Below are positions 49,904 through 61,535 of a DNA stretch of 61,535 nucleotides, in pieces (position 1 is the stretch's first letter; each line of letters begins with the position of its first letter). A model generated the notes under the pieces. That model worked only from the letters and a program-made list of their open reading frames with translations. It made no database searches and had not been told where the DNA came from. Position numbers and translations under genes: made by a program. The DNA lies in NCBI RefSeq assembly GCF_005144745.1, contig NZ_SWKK01000023.1:1-61535 (forward strand). Reading direction: 5' to 3'. Source of the DNA: Flavobacterium sp. ASW18X. GTDB lineage: Bacteria > Bacteroidota > Bacteroidia > Flavobacteriales > Flavobacteriaceae.

Positions 49904-52900
49904 ATGTTCACAAATCAGACTGAAAGAGTAAACTTTGCATCGGCTAAGAACATACCGGATTACCCGGATTTCTTGGACATTCAGATTAAATCTTTTCAAG
50001 ATTTTTTTCAACTTGAGACTAAATCTGACGAGAGAGGCAACGAAGGTTTGTATAATACCTTCATGGAAAATTTTCCAATCACCGATACAAGAAATCAATT
50101 TGTATTAGAGTTCTTAGATTACTTCATTGATCCACCTAGATATTCCATACAAGAGTGTATTGAAAGGGGATTAACTTATAGTGTGCCACTTAAGGCAAGA
50201 TTAAAATTATATTGTACTGATCCAGAACACGAGGATTTTGAAACAATTGTACAGGATGTTTATTTGGGTACTATTCCATATATGACTCCTAGCGGTACCT
50301 TTGTAATTAATGGTGCAGAAAGAGTAGTTGTTTCTCAGTTACACCGTTCACCAGGTGTATTTTTTGGCCAGTCTTTTCATGCTAATGGTACAAAATTATA
50401 TTCTGCTAGGGTAATTCCTTTTAAAGGTTCTTGGATAGAATTTGCAACAGATATCAATAGCGTTATGTACGCTTATATTGATAGAAAGAAAAAATTACCG
50501 GTAACTACACTTTTTAGAGCTATAGGTTTTGAAAGGGATAAGGATATTCTTGAAATTTTCGATTTATCGGAGGAAGTAAAAGTATCTAAAGCCGGATTAA
50601 AGAAGGTGCTTGGTCGTAAACTTGCTGCTAGGGTGTTAAATACCTGGCACGAGGATTTCGTGGATGAAGATACAGGAGAGGTAGTTTCTATAGAAAGAAA
50701 CGAGATTGTATTAGATCGTGATACCATTCTTGAAAAAGAGCATATTGACGAAATTTTAGATGCTGATGTAAAAACTATTCTTCTTCATAAAGAGAACAAT
50801 AGTCAGTCTGATTACGCCATCATCCACAATACTTTACAAAAGGATCCTACCAACTCAGAAAAAGAAGCGGTAGAGCACATCTATAGACAATTACGTAATG
50901 CAGAACCGCCAGATGAGGAGACTGCACGTGGAATCATAGACAAATTGTTCTTCTCTGATCAACGTTATAACTTAGGTGAAGTAGGGCGTTACAGAATGAA
51001 CAAAAAGCTTGGGTTGGATATTGGAATGGACAAACAAGTTTTGACCAAAGAAGATATCATTACAATTATCAAGTATTTAATTGAGTTGATTAACTCCAAA
51101 GCGGAGATTGATGATATTGATCACTTATCTAACCGTCGTGTTAGAACTGTAGGGGAACAACTGTCTTCTCAATTTGGAGTTGGTTTAGCTCGTATGGCTC
51201 GTACCATACGTGAGCGTATGAATGTGCGTGATAACGAGGTGTTTACCCCAATAGATTTGATTAATGCAAAGACATTGTCTTCTGTAATTAATTCATTTTT
51301 TGGTACTAACCAGTTGTCTCAGTTCATGGATCAGACCAACCCATTAGCAGAGATTACACACAAGAGACGTTTATCTGCCTTAGGGCCTGGTGGTCTTTCT
51401 AGAGAAAGAGCCGGTTTTGAGGTGCGTGACGTTCACTATACGCACTATGGTAGACTTTGTCCTATAGAAACTCCTGAAGGTCCAAACATTGGTTTGATAT
51501 CTTCATTAGGAGTATTTGCCAAAGTGAATCAAATGGGCTTCTTAGAAACTCCTTACCGAAAAGTGGAAGAAGGTAAAGTAGATGTTCATAATCACATTTA
51601 CCTAAGTGCGGAGGAAGAAGAAGGAATGAAAATTGCGCAAGCAAATATTCCTTTAAAAGATGATGGTACTATAGATACTGATAAAGTAATTGCAAGGGAA
51701 GAAGGAGATTTTCCTGTGGTAGACCCAGCAGAAATCCAGTATACGGATGTGGCTCCTAACCAAATTGCTTCTATCTCAGCATCTTTAATTCCTTTCCTAG
51801 AACATGATGATGCGAACCGTGCCTTGATGGGATCAAACATGATGCGCCAAGCAGTACCATTATTGCGTCCACAGTCTCCAATCGTAGGTACTGGTTTAGA
51901 AGCACAAGTTGCTAAAGACTCAAGAGTATTAATCAATGCTGAAGACGACGGGATTGTTGATTATGTTGATGCACAAAAAATCATCATAAAATATACCCGC
52001 TCCGAGGAAGAAAGGTTAATCAGTTTTGATGATGATTATAAGTCTTACAATCTGATAAAGTTCCGTAAAACGAACCAAGGTACTTCTATTAACCTAAAAC
52101 CTATCGTAAGAAAAGGTGATTCGGTTAAAAAAGGACAGGTACTTTGTGAAGGTTATGCGACAGAAAAAGGAGAGTTAGCTCTTGGTAGGAATATGAAGGT
52201 AGCTTTCATGCCATGGAAAGGGTACAACTTTGAGGATGCAATTGTAATCTCAGAAAAAGTTGTAAGGGAAGACATCTTTACGTCTATACATATTGATGAA
52301 TATTCTTTAGAGGTTAGAGATACTAAATTAGGTGCCGAAGAATTAACTAACGATATTCCAAACGTTTCGGAAGAAGCAACAAAAGATTTGGATGAGTATG
52401 GTATGATTCGTATCGGAGCAGAAGTTAAGCCAGGCGATATTTTAATTGGTAAGATTACGCCTAAAGGCGAATCTGATCCAACTCCAGAAGAGAAATTATT
52501 ACGTGCTATTTTTGGAGATAAAGCAGGTGATGTTAAGGATGCATCTTTAAAAGCATCCCCTTCTTTAAGAGGTGTGGTAATTGATAAAAAGTTATTCTCT
52601 AGGTCTATTAAAGATAAGAGAAAACGTTCTGAAGATAAAGAGGCAATCTCTAAGTTAGAATTGGAGTACGAAGTTAAATTCCAACAACTTAAAGATGTTC
52701 TTATAGAAAAGTTATTTCACTTAGTAAACGGTAAAACATCTCAAGGTGTACAAAATGACTTGGGAGAAGAAGTATTGCCGAAAGGGAAGAAGTACACGAT
52801 AAAGATGTTGAATTCTGTAGATGATTTTGCACACTTGGTGAGCGGAACATGGACTACAGATGAAGAAACCAACGTATTAGTTGCAGACTTGCTTCACAAC

Positions 52901-53713
52901 TATAAGATTAAATTAAACGACCTTCAAGGTAACCTTAGGAGAGATAAATTTACCATTTCCGTTGGTGATGAACTACCTGCGGGTATCATGAAATTGGCTA
53001 AAGTTTACATTGCTAAAAAGCGTAAGCTTAAAGTAGGTGATAAAATGGCTGGTCGTCACGGTAATAAGGGTATAGTTGCAAGAATTGTGCGTCAAGAAGA
53101 CATGCCATTCTTAGAAGACGGAACACCAGTAGATATTGTACTTAATCCACTTGGGGTACCATCCCGTATGAATATTGGTCAGATTTATGAAACAGTTCTT
53201 GGTTGGGCTGGTCTTAAATTGGGCCAAAAATATGGTACACCAATTTTTGACGGTGCTACCTTAGACCAAATTAATGAACTTACAGATAAAGCTGGTGTTC
53301 CAAGGTTTGGGCATACACATCTTTATGATGGTGGTACTGGTGAGCGTTTTGATCAAGCAGCAACGGTAGGTGTTATTTATATGCTTAAGCTAGGCCATAT
53401 GGTAGATGATAAGATGCACGCACGATCTATTGGTCCATACTCGTTAATCACGCAGCAACCACTTGGCGGTAAGGCACAATTTGGTGGTCAGCGTTTTGGA
53501 GAAATGGAGGTTTGGGCGTTGGAAGCTTACGGTGCTTCTGCAACCTTACGTGAGATATTGACAGTGAAGTCTGATGATGTTATCGGTAGGGCTAAAACGT
53601 ATGAGTCTATCGTTAAGGGTGAGACCATGCCAGAACCTGGGTTGCCAGAATCTTTCAATGTATTGATGCATGAGCTTAAGGGCTTGGGCTTAGATATTAG
53701 GTTGGAAGAGTAA
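49904..53713 (+). CDS. rpoB: DNA-directed RNA polymerase subunit beta
   Basis: RpoB forms one half of the polymerase claw and part of the active site. The 1269-residue protein has the usual fork regions, and the rifampicin-site cluster around [20 protein letters not shown] carries the wild-type Asp, His and Ser positions, so a rifampicin-sensitive enzyme is expected. [13 protein letters not shown] and the C-terminal ending are typical. It is 129 bases after rplL and 61 bases before rpoC. Confidence 0.98.
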   Translation: MFTNQTERVNFASAKNIPDYPDFLDIQIKSFQDFFQLETKSDERGNEGLYNTFMENFPITDTRNQFVLEFLDYFIDPPRYSIQECIERGLTYSVPLKARLKLYCTDPEHEDFETIVQDVYLGTIPYMTPSGTFVINGAERVVVSQLHRSPGVFFGQSFHANGTKLYSARVIPFKGSWIEFATDINSVMYAYIDRKKKLPVTTLFRAIGFERDKDILEIFDLSEEVKVSKAGLKKVLGRKLAARVLNTWHEDFVDEDTGEVVSIERNEIVLDRDTILEKEHIDEILDADVKTILLHKENNSQSDYAIIHNTLQKDPTNSEKEAVEHIYRQLRNAEPPDEETARGIIDKLFFSDQRYNLGEVGRYRMNKKLGLDIGMDKQVLTKEDIITIIKYLIELINSKAEIDDIDHLSNRRVRTVGEQLSSQFGVGLARMARTIRERMNVRDNEVFTPIDLINAKTLSSVINSFFGTNQLSQFMDQTNPLAEITHKRRLSALGPGGLSRERAGFEVRDVHYTHYGRLCPIETPEGPNIGLISSLGVFAKVNQMGFLETPYRKVEEGKVDVHNHIYLSAEEEEGMKIAQANIPLKDDGTIDTDKVIAREEGDFPVVDPAEIQYTDVAPNQIASISASLIPFLEHDDANRALMGSNMMRQAVPLLRPQSPIVGTGLEAQVAKDSRVLINAEDDGIVDYVDAQKIIIKYTRSEEERLISFDDDYKSYNLIKFRKTNQGTSINLKPIVRKGDSVKKGQVLCEGYATEKGELALGRNMKVAFMPWKGYNFEDAIVISEKVVREDIFTSIHIDEYSLEVRDTKLGAEELTNDIPNVSEEATKDLDEYGMIRIGAEVKPGDILIGKITPKGESDPTPEEKLLRAIFGDKAGDVKDASLKASPSLRGVVIDKKLFSRSIKDKRKRSEDKEAISKLELEYEVKFQQLKDVLIEKLFHLVNGKTSQGVQNDLGEEVLPKGKKYTIKMLNSVDDFAHLVSGTWTTDEETNVLVADLLHNYKIKLNDLQGNLRRDKFTISVGDELPAGIMKLAKVYIAKKRKLKVGDKMAGRHGNKGIVARIVRQEDMPFLEDGTPVDIVLNPLGVPSRMNIGQIYETVLGWAGLKLGQKYGTPIFDGATLDQINELTDKAGVPRFGHTHLYDGGTGERFDQAATVGVIYMLKLGHMVDDKMHARSIGPYSLITQQPLGGKAQFGGQRFGEMEVWALEAYGASATLREILTVKSDDVIGRAKTYESIVKGETMPEPGLPESFNVLMHELKGLGLDIRLEE

Positions 53714-53774
53714 TTTTATAGTTGAGAAACTATTTTTAAGAGAACATAGTTAAACATTTCATCTTTATAGCATC

Positions 53775-56700
53775 ATGGCTAGAGCAAAAGATAATAACAC
53801 ACAAAAAAGGTTTAATAAGATTTCCATCGGTCTGGCTTCTCCGGAGTCTATTTTGGCAGAATCTAGAGGTGAGGTCTTAAAACCTGAAACTATAAACTAT
53901 AGAACGCACAAACCTGAGCGAGACGGGCTTTTCTGTGAGCGTATTTTTGGTCCTGTCAAGGATTATGAGTGTGCTTGTGGTAAGTATAAGCGTATCCGTT
54001 ACCGAGGTATTGTTTGTGATCGTTGTGGGGTAGAGGTTACAGAGAAAAAAGTACGTAGAGATAGAGTAGGTCACATTAACTTAGTGGTACCTGTAGCTCA
54101 CATCTGGTACTTCCGTTCTTTACCAAATAAAATAGGATACCTATTAGGTTTACCATCCAAGAAATTGGATATGATTATCTATTATGAAAGATATGTGGTA
54201 ATCCAGCCTGGTATTGCTAAAGGTCCGGAAGGAGAAGAGTTGAATAAAATGGACTTCTTAACAGAAGAAGAATATTTAAACATCTTAGAATCCATTCCTG
54301 TAGAAAACCAATATTTAGAAGATAATGACCCAAATAAATTCATCGCTAAGATGGGTGCTGAGTGTCTTATCGATTTATTGGCGCGTATTGATCTTGAGCA
54401 ACTTTCTTACGAATTGCGTCACAAGGCTAACACAGAGACTTCCAAACAACGTAAAACAGAAGCCTTAAAAAGACTTCAAGTTGTAGAGGCTTTGCGTGAA
54501 TCACAAGAGAATCGTGAAAATAGACCAGAGTGGATGATTATGAAGGTAATTCCGGTGATTCCGCCAGAATTGCGTCCATTAGTACCGTTAGACGGTGGTC
54601 GTTTCGCAACGTCAGATTTAAATGACCTGTATAGAAGGGTAATTATTAGAAACAATCGTTTAAAGCGATTGATGGAAATCAAAGCTCCAGAAGTAATTCT
54701 TAGAAATGAAAAAAGAATGCTTCAGGAAGCAGTAGATTCATTATTTGATAATACAAGAAAAGCCTCTGCTGTTAAGACTGAATCTAATAGACCTTTAAAA
54801 TCATTGTCAGATTCCTTAAAAGGTAAGCAAGGTCGTTTCCGTCAAAACTTATTAGGTAAACGTGTGGATTATTCAGCACGTTCTGTTATCGTAGTAGGTC
54901 CAGAAATGAATCTATACGAATGTGGTTTGCCTAAAGATATGGCGGCAGAGTTATACAAACCATTCATTATCAGAAAACTGATTGAACGTGGTATTGTAAA
55001 AACAGTGAAGTCGGCTAAGAAAATTATTGATAAAAAAGAGCCAGTAGTTTGGGATATTTTGGAGAATGTATTGAAAGGTCACCCAGTTCTTTTGAACCGT
55101 GCTCCCACATTACACCGTTTAGGTATTCAAGCATTCCAGCCTAAATTGATTGAAGGTAAAGCCATACGTTTGCACCCACTAGCATGTACTGCATTTAATG
55201 CGGATTTTGATGGTGACCAGATGGCAGTGCACTTACCTTTGGGGCCAGAAGCAATCTTAGAAGCACAGTTATTAATGCTAGCTTCTCAGAACATACTAAA
55301 TCCTGCTAACGGTTCTCCAATTGCGGTACCTTCTCAGGATATGGTATTGGGTCTGTATTATATGACCAAAAAGAGAGTTTCTGATGATACTATTACGGTA
55401 AAAGGCGAAGGGCTTACTTTTTATTCGCCAGAAGAAGTAGAAATTGCTTTCAATGAGAAGAAGGTTGATCTTAATGCGGGTATTAAAGTAAGAACTAAAG
55501 ACTTTAATGAAGAAGGTGAGTTAGTTACAATGATTGTAGATACTACTGTTGGTAGGGTATTGTTTAACCAAATGGTGCCAGAAGAAGCAGGTTTTATCAA
55601 TCAAGTACTAACTAAGAAAGCCTTACGTAATATCATTGGTGACATTTTAGCAGTTACTGATGTTCCAAGAACCGCGGCATTCTTAGATAAGATTAAAACC
55701 ATGGGATACACCTTTGCATTTAAAGGTGGCTTATCCTTTAGTTTAGGTGATATTATTATCCCTGCAGAAAAGCATGAAATGATTGCTGAAGCAAATGAGC
55801 AGGTAGATGGTATTATGATGAACTATAACATGGGTCTTATTACCAATAACGAACGTTATAATCAGGTAATTGATGTTTGGACCTCTACTAATGCTATGCT
55901 AACAGAGTTAGCTATGAAGCGTATTCGTGAGGATCAACAAGGTTTTAACTCTGTATATATGATGCTTGACTCTGGAGCAAGGGGTTCTAAAGAGCAGATA
56001 AGGCAGTTAACAGGTATGCGTGGATTGATGGCTAAGCCTAAAAAATCTACCGCAGGCGGTGGTGAGATTATTGAGAACCCAATTCTTTCTAACTTTAAAG
56101 AAGGACTATCAATTCTTGAATATTTTATTTCAACACACGGTGCCCGTAAGGGTCTTGCAGATACTGCTCTTAAAACTGCGGATGCAGGATATCTAACAAG
56201 AAGATTAGTAGATGTATCTCAGGATGTAATTATCAATTCAGAGGATTGCGGTACGTTAAGAGGTATTGAGGTAGAAGCTTTACGTAAGAACGAAGAGGTA
56301 GTAGAATCTCTTGGAGAACGAATCCTTGGTAGAGTTTCTTTACACGATGTGTACAATCCTTTGAATGAAGAATTACTTGTGGCTGCAGGTCAAGAAATTA
56401 ATGACGCCATTGTTAAGAAAATTAATGCATCACCAATTGATAAAATGGAAGTGCGTTCGCCATTAACATGTGAGGCAGAAAAAGGTATTTGTGCCAAATG
56501 TTATGGTAGGAACCTTGCAACCAACAAAATGGTGCAAAGAGGTGAAGCTGTGGGTGTAGTTGCTGCTCAGTCTATTGGGGAGCCTGGAACACAGCTTACG
56601 CTACGTACATTCCACGTAGGTGGTATTGCAGGTAACATTTCAGAAGAAAATAGACTTGAAGCTAAATTTGCTGGTAGAGCGGAAATTGAAGATTTACGTT

Positions 56701-58073
56701 TAGTAACTGGTGAAAATGCTGAAGGTGAAAAAGTTGACATCGTTATCTCTAGAACGTCTGAGATTAAAATAATAGACGAGAAAACAGGTATCACATTAAG
56801 CACAAACAACATTCCTTACGGTTCTCAATTGAGTATTAAGGATGGTGCTAAAGTATCTAAAGGTGATACTATTTGTACTTGGGATCCATATAACGGTGTT
56901 ATTGTCTCTGAATTTACTGGTGAAATTGCTTATGAAAATATTGAGCAAGGGATTACTTACCAAGTTGAGATAGATGAACAGACAGGATTCCAAGAAAAAG
57001 TTATCTCTGAATCTAGAAACAAGAAACTAATACCAACCTTACTTATTAAAGATGGTAAAGGAGATGTGTTGCGTTCTTACAACTTACCAGTTGGATCACA
57101 CATCATGGTAGATGATGGAGAGAAAATAAAAGAAGGTAAGATTTTGGTTAAGATACCACGTAAGTCTGCAAAAGCAGGGGATATTACGGGTGGTCTTCCA
57201 AGGGTAACCGAATTGTTCGAAGCGCGTAACCCATCTAACCCGGCTGTTGTTTCTGAAATAGACGGTGTAGTTTCTTTTGGTAAAATTAAGCGTGGAAATC
57301 GTGAGATTATCATTGAGTCTAAACTAGGAGAAATCAAAAAATACTTGGTTAAACTATCTAATCAGATTCTTGTTCAAGAGAATGATTATGTTAGAGCTGG
57401 TATGCCATTATCTGATGGATCAATTACTCCAGAGGATATCTTGAAAATTAAAGGACCATCTGCTGTACAACAATATTTGGTGAATGAGGTTCAAGAAGTT
57501 TACCGTTTACAAGGTGTAAAAATCAATGATAAACACTTTGAGGTAGTTGTAAGACAAATGATGCGTAAGGTAAGAATTCAAGATGCGGGTGATACTATTT
57601 TCTTAGAGAACCAATTGGTTCATAAAGATGACTTTATCAAAGAAAACGATGAAATCTTTGGTAAGAAAGTGGTAGAGGATGCAGGAGATTCTGATAACCT
57701 AAAAGCTGGTCAAATTATTACTGTTAGACAATTAAGGGATGAAAATTCTCTTTTAACGCGTGCAGATAAGAATTTGGTTTCTGCAAGAGATGCCGTTGCT
57801 GCAACAGCCACGCCAATCTTACAAGGTATTACAAGAGCATCTTTACAGACTAAATCATTTATCTCTGCAGCATCCTTCCAGGAAACAACCAAGGTTTTAA
57901 ATGAGGCAGCGGTTAATGGTAAAGTAGACACGTTAGAAGGTCTTAAGGAAAATGTTATTGTAGGTCATAAGATTCCAGCTGGTACAGGTATGAGAGATTA
58001 TGATAGTATAATAGTAGGCTCTAAAGAAGAATATGATGAGATAATGGCTCGTAAAGAAGAGTTTAAATTTTAA
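53775..58073 (+). CDS. rpoC: DNA-directed RNA polymerase subunit beta'
   Basis: RpoC supplies the catalytic magnesium site. The 1432-residue protein has the N-terminal zinc ribbon (ECACGKYK with CDRCGVE), the active site [10 protein letters not shown] near residue 474-483, a second zinc site ([14 protein letters not shown]) and the trigger-loop region following [20 protein letters not shown]. Length is normal for the Bacteroidota, which contain an extra insertion between these blocks. Confidence 0.98.
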   Translation: MARAKDNNTQKRFNKISIGLASPESILAESRGEVLKPETINYRTHKPERDGLFCERIFGPVKDYECACGKYKRIRYRGIVCDRCGVEVTEKKVRRDRVGHINLVVPVAHIWYFRSLPNKIGYLLGLPSKKLDMIIYYERYVVIQPGIAKGPEGEELNKMDFLTEEEYLNILESIPVENQYLEDNDPNKFIAKMGAECLIDLLARIDLEQLSYELRHKANTETSKQRKTEALKRLQVVEALRESQENRENRPEWMIMKVIPVIPPELRPLVPLDGGRFATSDLNDLYRRVIIRNNRLKRLMEIKAPEVILRNEKRMLQEAVDSLFDNTRKASAVKTESNRPLKSLSDSLKGKQGRFRQNLLGKRVDYSARSVIVVGPEMNLYECGLPKDMAAELYKPFIIRKLIERGIVKTVKSAKKIIDKKEPVVWDILENVLKGHPVLLNRAPTLHRLGIQAFQPKLIEGKAIRLHPLACTAFNADFDGDQMAVHLPLGPEAILEAQLLMLASQNILNPANGSPIAVPSQDMVLGLYYMTKKRVSDDTITVKGEGLTFYSPEEVEIAFNEKKVDLNAGIKVRTKDFNEEGELVTMIVDTTVGRVLFNQMVPEEAGFINQVLTKKALRNIIGDILAVTDVPRTAAFLDKIKTMGYTFAFKGGLSFSLGDIIIPAEKHEMIAEANEQVDGIMMNYNMGLITNNERYNQVIDVWTSTNAMLTELAMKRIREDQQGFNSVYMMLDSGARGSKEQIRQLTGMRGLMAKPKKSTAGGGEIIENPILSNFKEGLSILEYFISTHGARKGLADTALKTADAGYLTRRLVDVSQDVIINSEDCGTLRGIEVEALRKNEEVVESLGERILGRVSLHDVYNPLNEELLVAAGQEINDAIVKKINASPIDKMEVRSPLTCEAEKGICAKCYGRNLATNKMVQRGEAVGVVAAQSIGEPGTQLTLRTFHVGGIAGNISEENRLEAKFAGRAEIEDLRLVTGENAEGEKVDIVISRTSEIKIIDEKTGITLSTNNIPYGSQLSIKDGAKVSKGDTICTWDPYNGVIVSEFTGEIAYENIEQGITYQVEIDEQTGFQEKVISESRNKKLIPTLLIKDGKGDVLRSYNLPVGSHIMVDDGEKIKEGKILVKIPRKSAKAGDITGGLPRVTELFEARNPSNPAVVSEIDGVVSFGKIKRGNREIIIESKLGEIKKYLVKLSNQILVQENDYVRAGMPLSDGSITPEDILKIKGPSAVQQYLVNEVQEVYRLQGVKINDKHFEVVVRQMMRKVRIQDAGDTIFLENQLVHKDDFIKENDEIFGKKVVEDAGDSDNLKAGQIITVRQLRDENSLLTRADKNLVSARDAVAATATPILQGITRASLQTKSFISAASFQETTKVLNEAAVNGKVDTLEGLKENVIVGHKIPAGTGMRDYDSIIVGSKEEYDEIMARKEEFKF

Positions 58074-58080
58074 TAGATAA

Positions 58081-58392
58081 ATGGCTGAGCAGGATCAGAA
58101 ACAACAACAAATTAATATTGAGTTAGATGAAAAAATTGCAGAAGGAACTTATTCTAATCTCGCAATTATAAATCATTCAGTATCAGAATTTGTGGTAGAT
58201 TTTATTAGTTTAATGCCAGGTGCGCCTAAGGGTAAAGTAAAAAGTAGAATTATTTTAACTCCACAGCATGCTAAGAAATTTTTAAAAGCATTAAATGATA
58301 ATGTAAGACGATTTGAAAATGCTCACGGAACTATTAAAGATTATGAACAACCTCCTATACCATTAAATTTTGGTCCTACAGGAGAAGCATAA
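58081..58392 (+). CDS. DUF3467-family protein
   Basis: The 103-residue protein matches the DUF3467 family, found after rpoC in many Bacteroidota: QQINIELDEKIAEGTYSNLAIINHSVSEFVVDFI, then MPGAPKGKVKSRIILTPQHAKKFLKAL. The function is not known; the genomic link to rpoC suggests a role linked to transcription. It begins 7 bases after rpoC and is followed by a strong terminator. Confidence 0.9.
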   Translation: MAEQDQKQQQINIELDEKIAEGTYSNLAIINHSVSEFVVDFISLMPGAPKGKVKSRIILTPQHAKKFLKALNDNVRRFENAHGTIKDYEQPPIPLNFGPTGEA

Positions 58393-58396
58393 ATGA

Positions 58397-58421
58397 AAAA
58401 GCCCCGCATTGCGGGGCTTTT
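58397..58421. terminator. Bidirectional intrinsic terminator between DUF3467 gene and prfC
   Basis: AAAAGCCCCGC (58397-58407) pairs perfectly with GCGGGGCTTTT (58411-58421) around an ATT loop, placed between two converging genes and flanked by A and T runs on both sides. Confidence 0.93.
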
Positions 58422-58452
58422 CTATTGTTAATTTTCAAATTTTTAGTTTACA

Positions 58453-60039
58453 TTATTTATATTCAGATGTAAAATGGAGTTTCACTGTGGGATACTTCTG
58501 TTGCGTCATTTGCAAAGAAAACTGAGAATCTGCCAAGAATACTAATTTACCGTGTTTATCTGTTGCTAAAAACTTCTGTTTTACTCGTTTAAACTCGTTA
58601 AATTCTTCATTCTTTTCGGTAGCTTCTACCCAACAAGCTTTATGAACAGGGAAATTTTCATAGGTGCATTTGGCACCATATTCATGCTCAAGTCGGTATT
58701 GAATAACTTCATACTGTAAAGCGCCAACAGTACCAATAATTTTTCTACCATTCATTTCTAAAGTAAATAATTGAGCTACCCCTTCATCCATTAATTGATC
58801 TATGCCTTTGAACAATTGCTTAGCCTTCATAGGGTCTGCATTATTTATATATCTAAAATGTTCTGGAGAAAAACTAGGAATTCCTTTGTAATTCAACTCT
58901 TCTCCACTCGTAAGGGTATCACCAATTTTAAAGTTGCCAGTATCGTGCAAACCAACAATATCTCCTGGGAATGATATGTCAACAATTTCTTTCTTTTCGG
59001 CAAAGAAGGCATTTGGACTAGAGAATTTGAGCTTTTTATTGTGTCTAACATGTAAATATGGAGTGTTTCTTTCAAATGTTCCAGATACAATTTTTATAAA
59101 AGCTAACCGATCTCTGTGTTTTGGATCCATATTGGCATGTATTTTAAATACAAAGCCAGAAAATTCTTTTTCGTTGGCTTTTACCAAACGTTCTTCTGCC
59201 ATTTTAGGTCTTGGTGGGGGGGCAATCTCGATAAAACAGTCTAACAATTCTCTTACGCCAAAGTTGTTCAATGCAGAACCAAAGAAAACTGGTTGTTGCT
59301 CACCTTTTAAATAAGTCTCTTTATCAAAAGAGGGATAAACACCTTCTACTAATTCTAGGTTTTCTCTTAAAGCTTCTGCAGCTTTTTCACCTATAATCTT
59401 TTCTAGTTCAGGACTATCAATATTATCAAATGCTATCGTTTCTTCAATGTTAGATTTGTTATTACCACTGAATAAGTTGATGTTTTTTTCGTAAATATTG
59501 TAAATACCTTTAAAATCAAATCCCATGCCTATAGGAAAACTTAAAGGAGTTACGCTAAGTCCAAGTTTTTGCTCCACTTCATCTAGTAAGTCGAACGCAT
59601 CCTTACCTTCACGGTCTAATTTATTTATGAAAACTATCATTGGTATGTTGCGCATTCGACAAACTTCAACCAATTTTTCGGTTTGTTCCTCTACCCCTTT
59701 TGCAACATCAATGACCACGATAACACTATCAACTGCAGTTAATGTTCTAAATGTATCTTCAGCAAAATCTTTGTGTCCTGGGGTGTCTAGAATATTTATT
59801 TTTTTATTCTTGTAAATAAAAGCAAGAACGGAAGTAGCAACAGAAATTCCTCTTTGCCGTTCGATTTCCATAAAATCACTGGTAGCAGATTTTTTAATTT
59901 TATTGTTTTTAACCGCTCCAGCCTCTTGAATGGCACCACCAAAAAGTAGTAACTTTTCGGTTAGGGTAGTTTTACCAGCATCTGGGTGAGAGATAATTCC
60001 AAACGTTCTTCTTTTATTTATTTCTCTTTCAAAATTCAT
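58453..60039 (-). CDS. prfC: Peptide chain release factor 3
   Basis: RF3 is a GTPase that removes RF1 and RF2 from the ribosome after termination. The 528-residue protein has G1 HPDAGKTTLTEKLLLFGG, IQEAGAVKNNKIKKSATSDFMEIERQRGISV (switch I, RF3-specific), G3 DTPGHKDFAEDT, G4 FINKLDREGKD and the C-terminal VGALQYEVIQYRLEHEY. The 5' side holds a TATTTTTG -7-like box at 60063-60056 on the minus strand. Confidence 0.97.
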   Translation of the reverse strand: MNFEREINKRRTFGIISHPDAGKTTLTEKLLLFGGAIQEAGAVKNNKIKKSATSDFMEIERQRGISVATSVLAFIYKNKKINILDTPGHKDFAEDTFRTLTAVDSVIVVIDVAKGVEEQTEKLVEVCRMRNIPMIVFINKLDREGKDAFDLLDEVEQKLGLSVTPLSFPIGMGFDFKGIYNIYEKNINLFSGNNKSNIEETIAFDNIDSPELEKIIGEKAAEALRENLELVEGVYPSFDKETYLKGEQQPVFFGSALNNFGVRELLDCFIEIAPPPRPKMAEERLVKANEKEFSGFVFKIHANMDPKHRDRLAFIKIVSGTFERNTPYLHVRHNKKLKFSSPNAFFAEKKEIVDISFPGDIVGLHDTGNFKIGDTLTSGEELNYKGIPSFSPEHFRYINNADPMKAKQLFKGIDQLMDEGVAQLFTLEMNGRKIIGTVGALQYEVIQYRLEHEYGAKCTYENFPVHKACWVEATEKNEEFNEFKRVKQKFLATDKHGKLVFLADSQFSLQMTQQKYPTVKLHFTSEYK

Positions 60040-60391
60040 TTAAAAAAAATTTCTGCAAAAATAGTTTAAAATAATAAGTGTCTTTTTCTGGATATAGGTG
60101 TCTTAGTGTTAATATTTCTATGAAAAAAAACAAAAAATAAGCTTGTACGGATTAAAAATAAGGTGGTATTTTCGTGCCAACACTAACGAGACCATCTACT
60201 ATATTCCCCCAGAATTGTTTTTTATAGGAACAGGTTTTTTAATGTTTAAATGTTGCATTTAATCGAGTAAAATGGGAGAATAATCCCATTACTTGTATAT
60301 ATGCAATAAGAATTGTCCCAGATTCTTGCATATACTTATAGCCTTTAAGGCACCTATTAAGCCATGGTAATATTTAAAAATATTATCATAT
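60040..60391. other. 352-base intergenic region with a run of hairpins
   Basis: No gene is seen. The plus-strand promoter is at 60143-60174. Downstream the leader holds AATGGGA/TCCCATT (60271-60290), an ATATGCAA/TTGCATAT hairpin (60299-60333), GCCTT/AAGGC (near 60342-60352) and GGTAATATTT/AAATATTATC (60366-60387), the last one 4 bases before the next ATG. Confidence 0.6.
60143..60174 (+). promoter_or_regulatory. Promoter candidate of the TSP3-repeat gene
   Basis: TTG (60143-60145), 21-base spacer and TATTTTCG (60167-60174), one base off TAnnTTTG. It predicts a leader of about 210 bases that contains the hairpins. Confidence 0.4.
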
Positions 60392-61535
60392 ATGTCTACA
60401 TTATTTGGCTTACGTTACTCCACTTGCAAAAGAACTTGGTTTATCAGGAGTTTCATGTTTTTAATATTTGCTTTTTCGATTAATACGTACGCTACAAGCA
60501 CAAGTACGATTACGGATTACAATGATCCATGCTTGACTTATGATTTCAAAAGAATTAATCCTTCCGATTTTAAATTTCCCATTAAGATATTTGATGGAAG
60601 TCTACAAGGGATAGTAGATGTAAGTAGTAAATGGAACCTCCCGAATGGAAGTATTATAGTCGAAGTACAAAATGCAAGTGTTAGAACCAATACTACTTTT
60701 GTAGTAGGTGACAATAACCCAGTTTTATTTAGAATTACGGGTACCGTACCGGTAAAAATTCGGGCAGAACATTCATATGGTCTTTCAATTGGGGCAATTG
60801 ACGGTATTATTGTTGAGGAATTCGTAGACTATGAATATCTGACTACCAATCAACAAGGTCTTATTAATCAAATAAATGAAAACTCTTATTTTGTTGAAAA
60901 TACTTTAAATGAGGACGTGATAAAGGGACCTTATTATATATGGCAGTCAAAACAAAGCTCAAGTTTCATATCTTTTTTTTCAACTGAGAAAGACGTTAAT
61001 CATAGTATCGTTCTTAATTTAAAACCAATATATTGTCCAGATACGGATGGTGATGGCGTACCAGACGTTGTGGATTTAGATGATGATAATGATGGTATAT
61101 TAGATACAGTAGAAGGAGACGGAACTATCGACACGGATAACGATGGCAGACCAGACAGTTTAGACATCGACAGTGATGACGATGGCATTCCAGACAATGT
61201 AGAAGGTCAACCTACAGAAGGTTACCTTCCACCAAGTGGTGAAGATGCGGATAATGATGGTTTGGACGATGCTTATGAGGGGACAGGCAACCAAGGTGTT
61301 ACACCAGAAGACACCGACCAAGACGGCACTCCAGATTATTTAGATGATGATAGTGATAATGATTTGGTTCCAGACAGTAATGAAGGTCACGACTTTGATT
61401 ATGATGGCGAACCAGACAACACTTACACTGGAGTAGATACAGATAATGATGGTTTAGACGATGGCTATGAGGGTAGTGATGTAAATGATGGTTACGATGT
61501 TAACGATGAGATAGAAGACCCAGCGAACGATTTAC
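60392..61535 (+). CDS. Secreted protein with thrombospondin type 3 (calcium-binding) repeats, 3' end missing
   Basis: An open frame runs from the ATG at 60392 beyond the window end (at least 381 codons). A hydrophobic signal-like segment [16 protein letters not shown] ends at about residue 34; a second ATG at 60455 would place the start just before it. Residues up to about 210 form an unrecognised beta-rich N-terminal domain. From about residue 217 there are acidic, DxDxDG-type repeats (for example [20 protein letters not shown] and [13 protein letters not shown]) typical of thrombospondin type 3 calcium-binding modules. In Flavobacteriaceae such proteins are often large surface or gliding-related adhesins ending in a type IX secretion signal, which lies outside this window. 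Confidence 0.85.
   Translation, partial: MSTLFGLRYSTCKRTWFIRSFMFLIFAFSINTYATSTSTITDYNDPCLTYDFKRINPSDFKFPIKIFDGSLQGIVDVSSKWNLPNGSIIVEVQNASVRTNTTFVVGDNNPVLFRITGTVPVKIRAEHSYGLSIGAIDGIIVEEFVDYEYLTTNQQGLINQINENSYFVENTLNEDVIKGPYYIWQSKQSSSFISFFSTEKDVNHSIVLNLKPIYCPDTDGDGVPDVVDLDDDNDGILDTVEGDGTIDTDNDGRPDSLDIDSDDDGIPDNVEGQPTEGYLPPSGEDADNDGLDDAYEGTGNQGVTPEDTDQDGTPDYLDDDSDNDLVPDSNEGHDFDYDGEPDNTYTGVDTDNDGLDDGYEGSDVNDGYDVNDEIEDPANDL

Noticed and set aside
61030-61500. Near-repeated GATxxxGATGG-type DNA at the right edge, at first like a tandem DNA repeat
   Set aside because: The periodicity is explained by Asp-rich thrombospondin type 3 codons in an open reading frame; spacing is irregular and unlike CRISPR or satellite repeats.

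Overview
This window is chromosomal DNA from a Bacteroidota bacterium, most likely a marine member of the Flavobacteriaceae. The evidence is the low GC content, promoters of the TTG-N18..23-TAnnTTTG type, near absence of Shine-Dalgarno sites except in front of rpsU, the trpE-G-D-C-F-B-A operon order, flavobacterial genes such as DUF2851, DUF3467 and a signal-peptide-bearing AGCS symporter, and a thrombospondin-type-3 repeat secreted protein at the right edge. I see no prophage, insertion sequence, CRISPR array or rRNA gene. Almost everything is core housekeeping.

Layout. 1-5.5 kb (minus): an operon rsfS, ftsH, a LUD-domain gene, cdsA, psd and an acyl-CoA-binding protein (ribosome silencing, membrane proteolysis, phospholipid synthesis), running into a truncated sterol-desaturase-like gene on the plus strand. 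5.5-16.5 kb: birA, pyrE with an SRPBCC gene, a NUDIX hydrolase, a secreted M14 peptidase, a PAS histidine kinase with a response regulator, ddl-coaD, then PASTA protein, RluD-family synthase, YaaA and a small lipoprotein. 16.8-23.8 kb: pyruvate carboxylase and PEP carboxylase, two routes to oxaloacetate, flanking a glycosylase-like gene. 24-32.7 kb (minus): a secreted M20 peptidase and the complete tryptophan operon. 32.7-43.1 kb: an unknown gene, a MarR/nitroreductase/YceI cluster, thiol-redox proteins, a rhodanese, DUF2851, PspC, a K+ channel, an AGCS symporter, a helix-hairpin-helix protein and an acyl-CoA dehydrogenase. 43.2-58.4 kb (plus): a continuous information-processing block, rpsU, xerC, hpf, tRNA-Thr/Tyr/Gly/Thr, tuf, tRNA-Trp, secE, nusG, rplKAJL, rpoBC and DUF3467. 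58.4-61.5 kb: prfC (minus) and the start of a large secreted calcium-binding-repeat protein (plus) that runs off the window.

The most interesting signals are regulatory. The trp operon is preceded by an 18-codon leader ORF with three consecutive Trp codons, an intrinsic terminator, and a 7-nt leader segment overlapping the leader stop codon that is perfectly complementary to the terminator loop and descending arm: a compact ribosome-controlled attenuator. Others are an intrinsic-terminator-like hairpin buried in the first codons of the helix-hairpin-helix gene, a strong Shine-Dalgarno before rpsU, a MarR operator overlapping its own promoter, a long hairpin directly before tRNA-Trp, dyads at the ppc 5' region, and a structured 5' leader upstream of the repeat protein. 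Promoter, terminator and structure calls were made by eye and are not experimentally supported.
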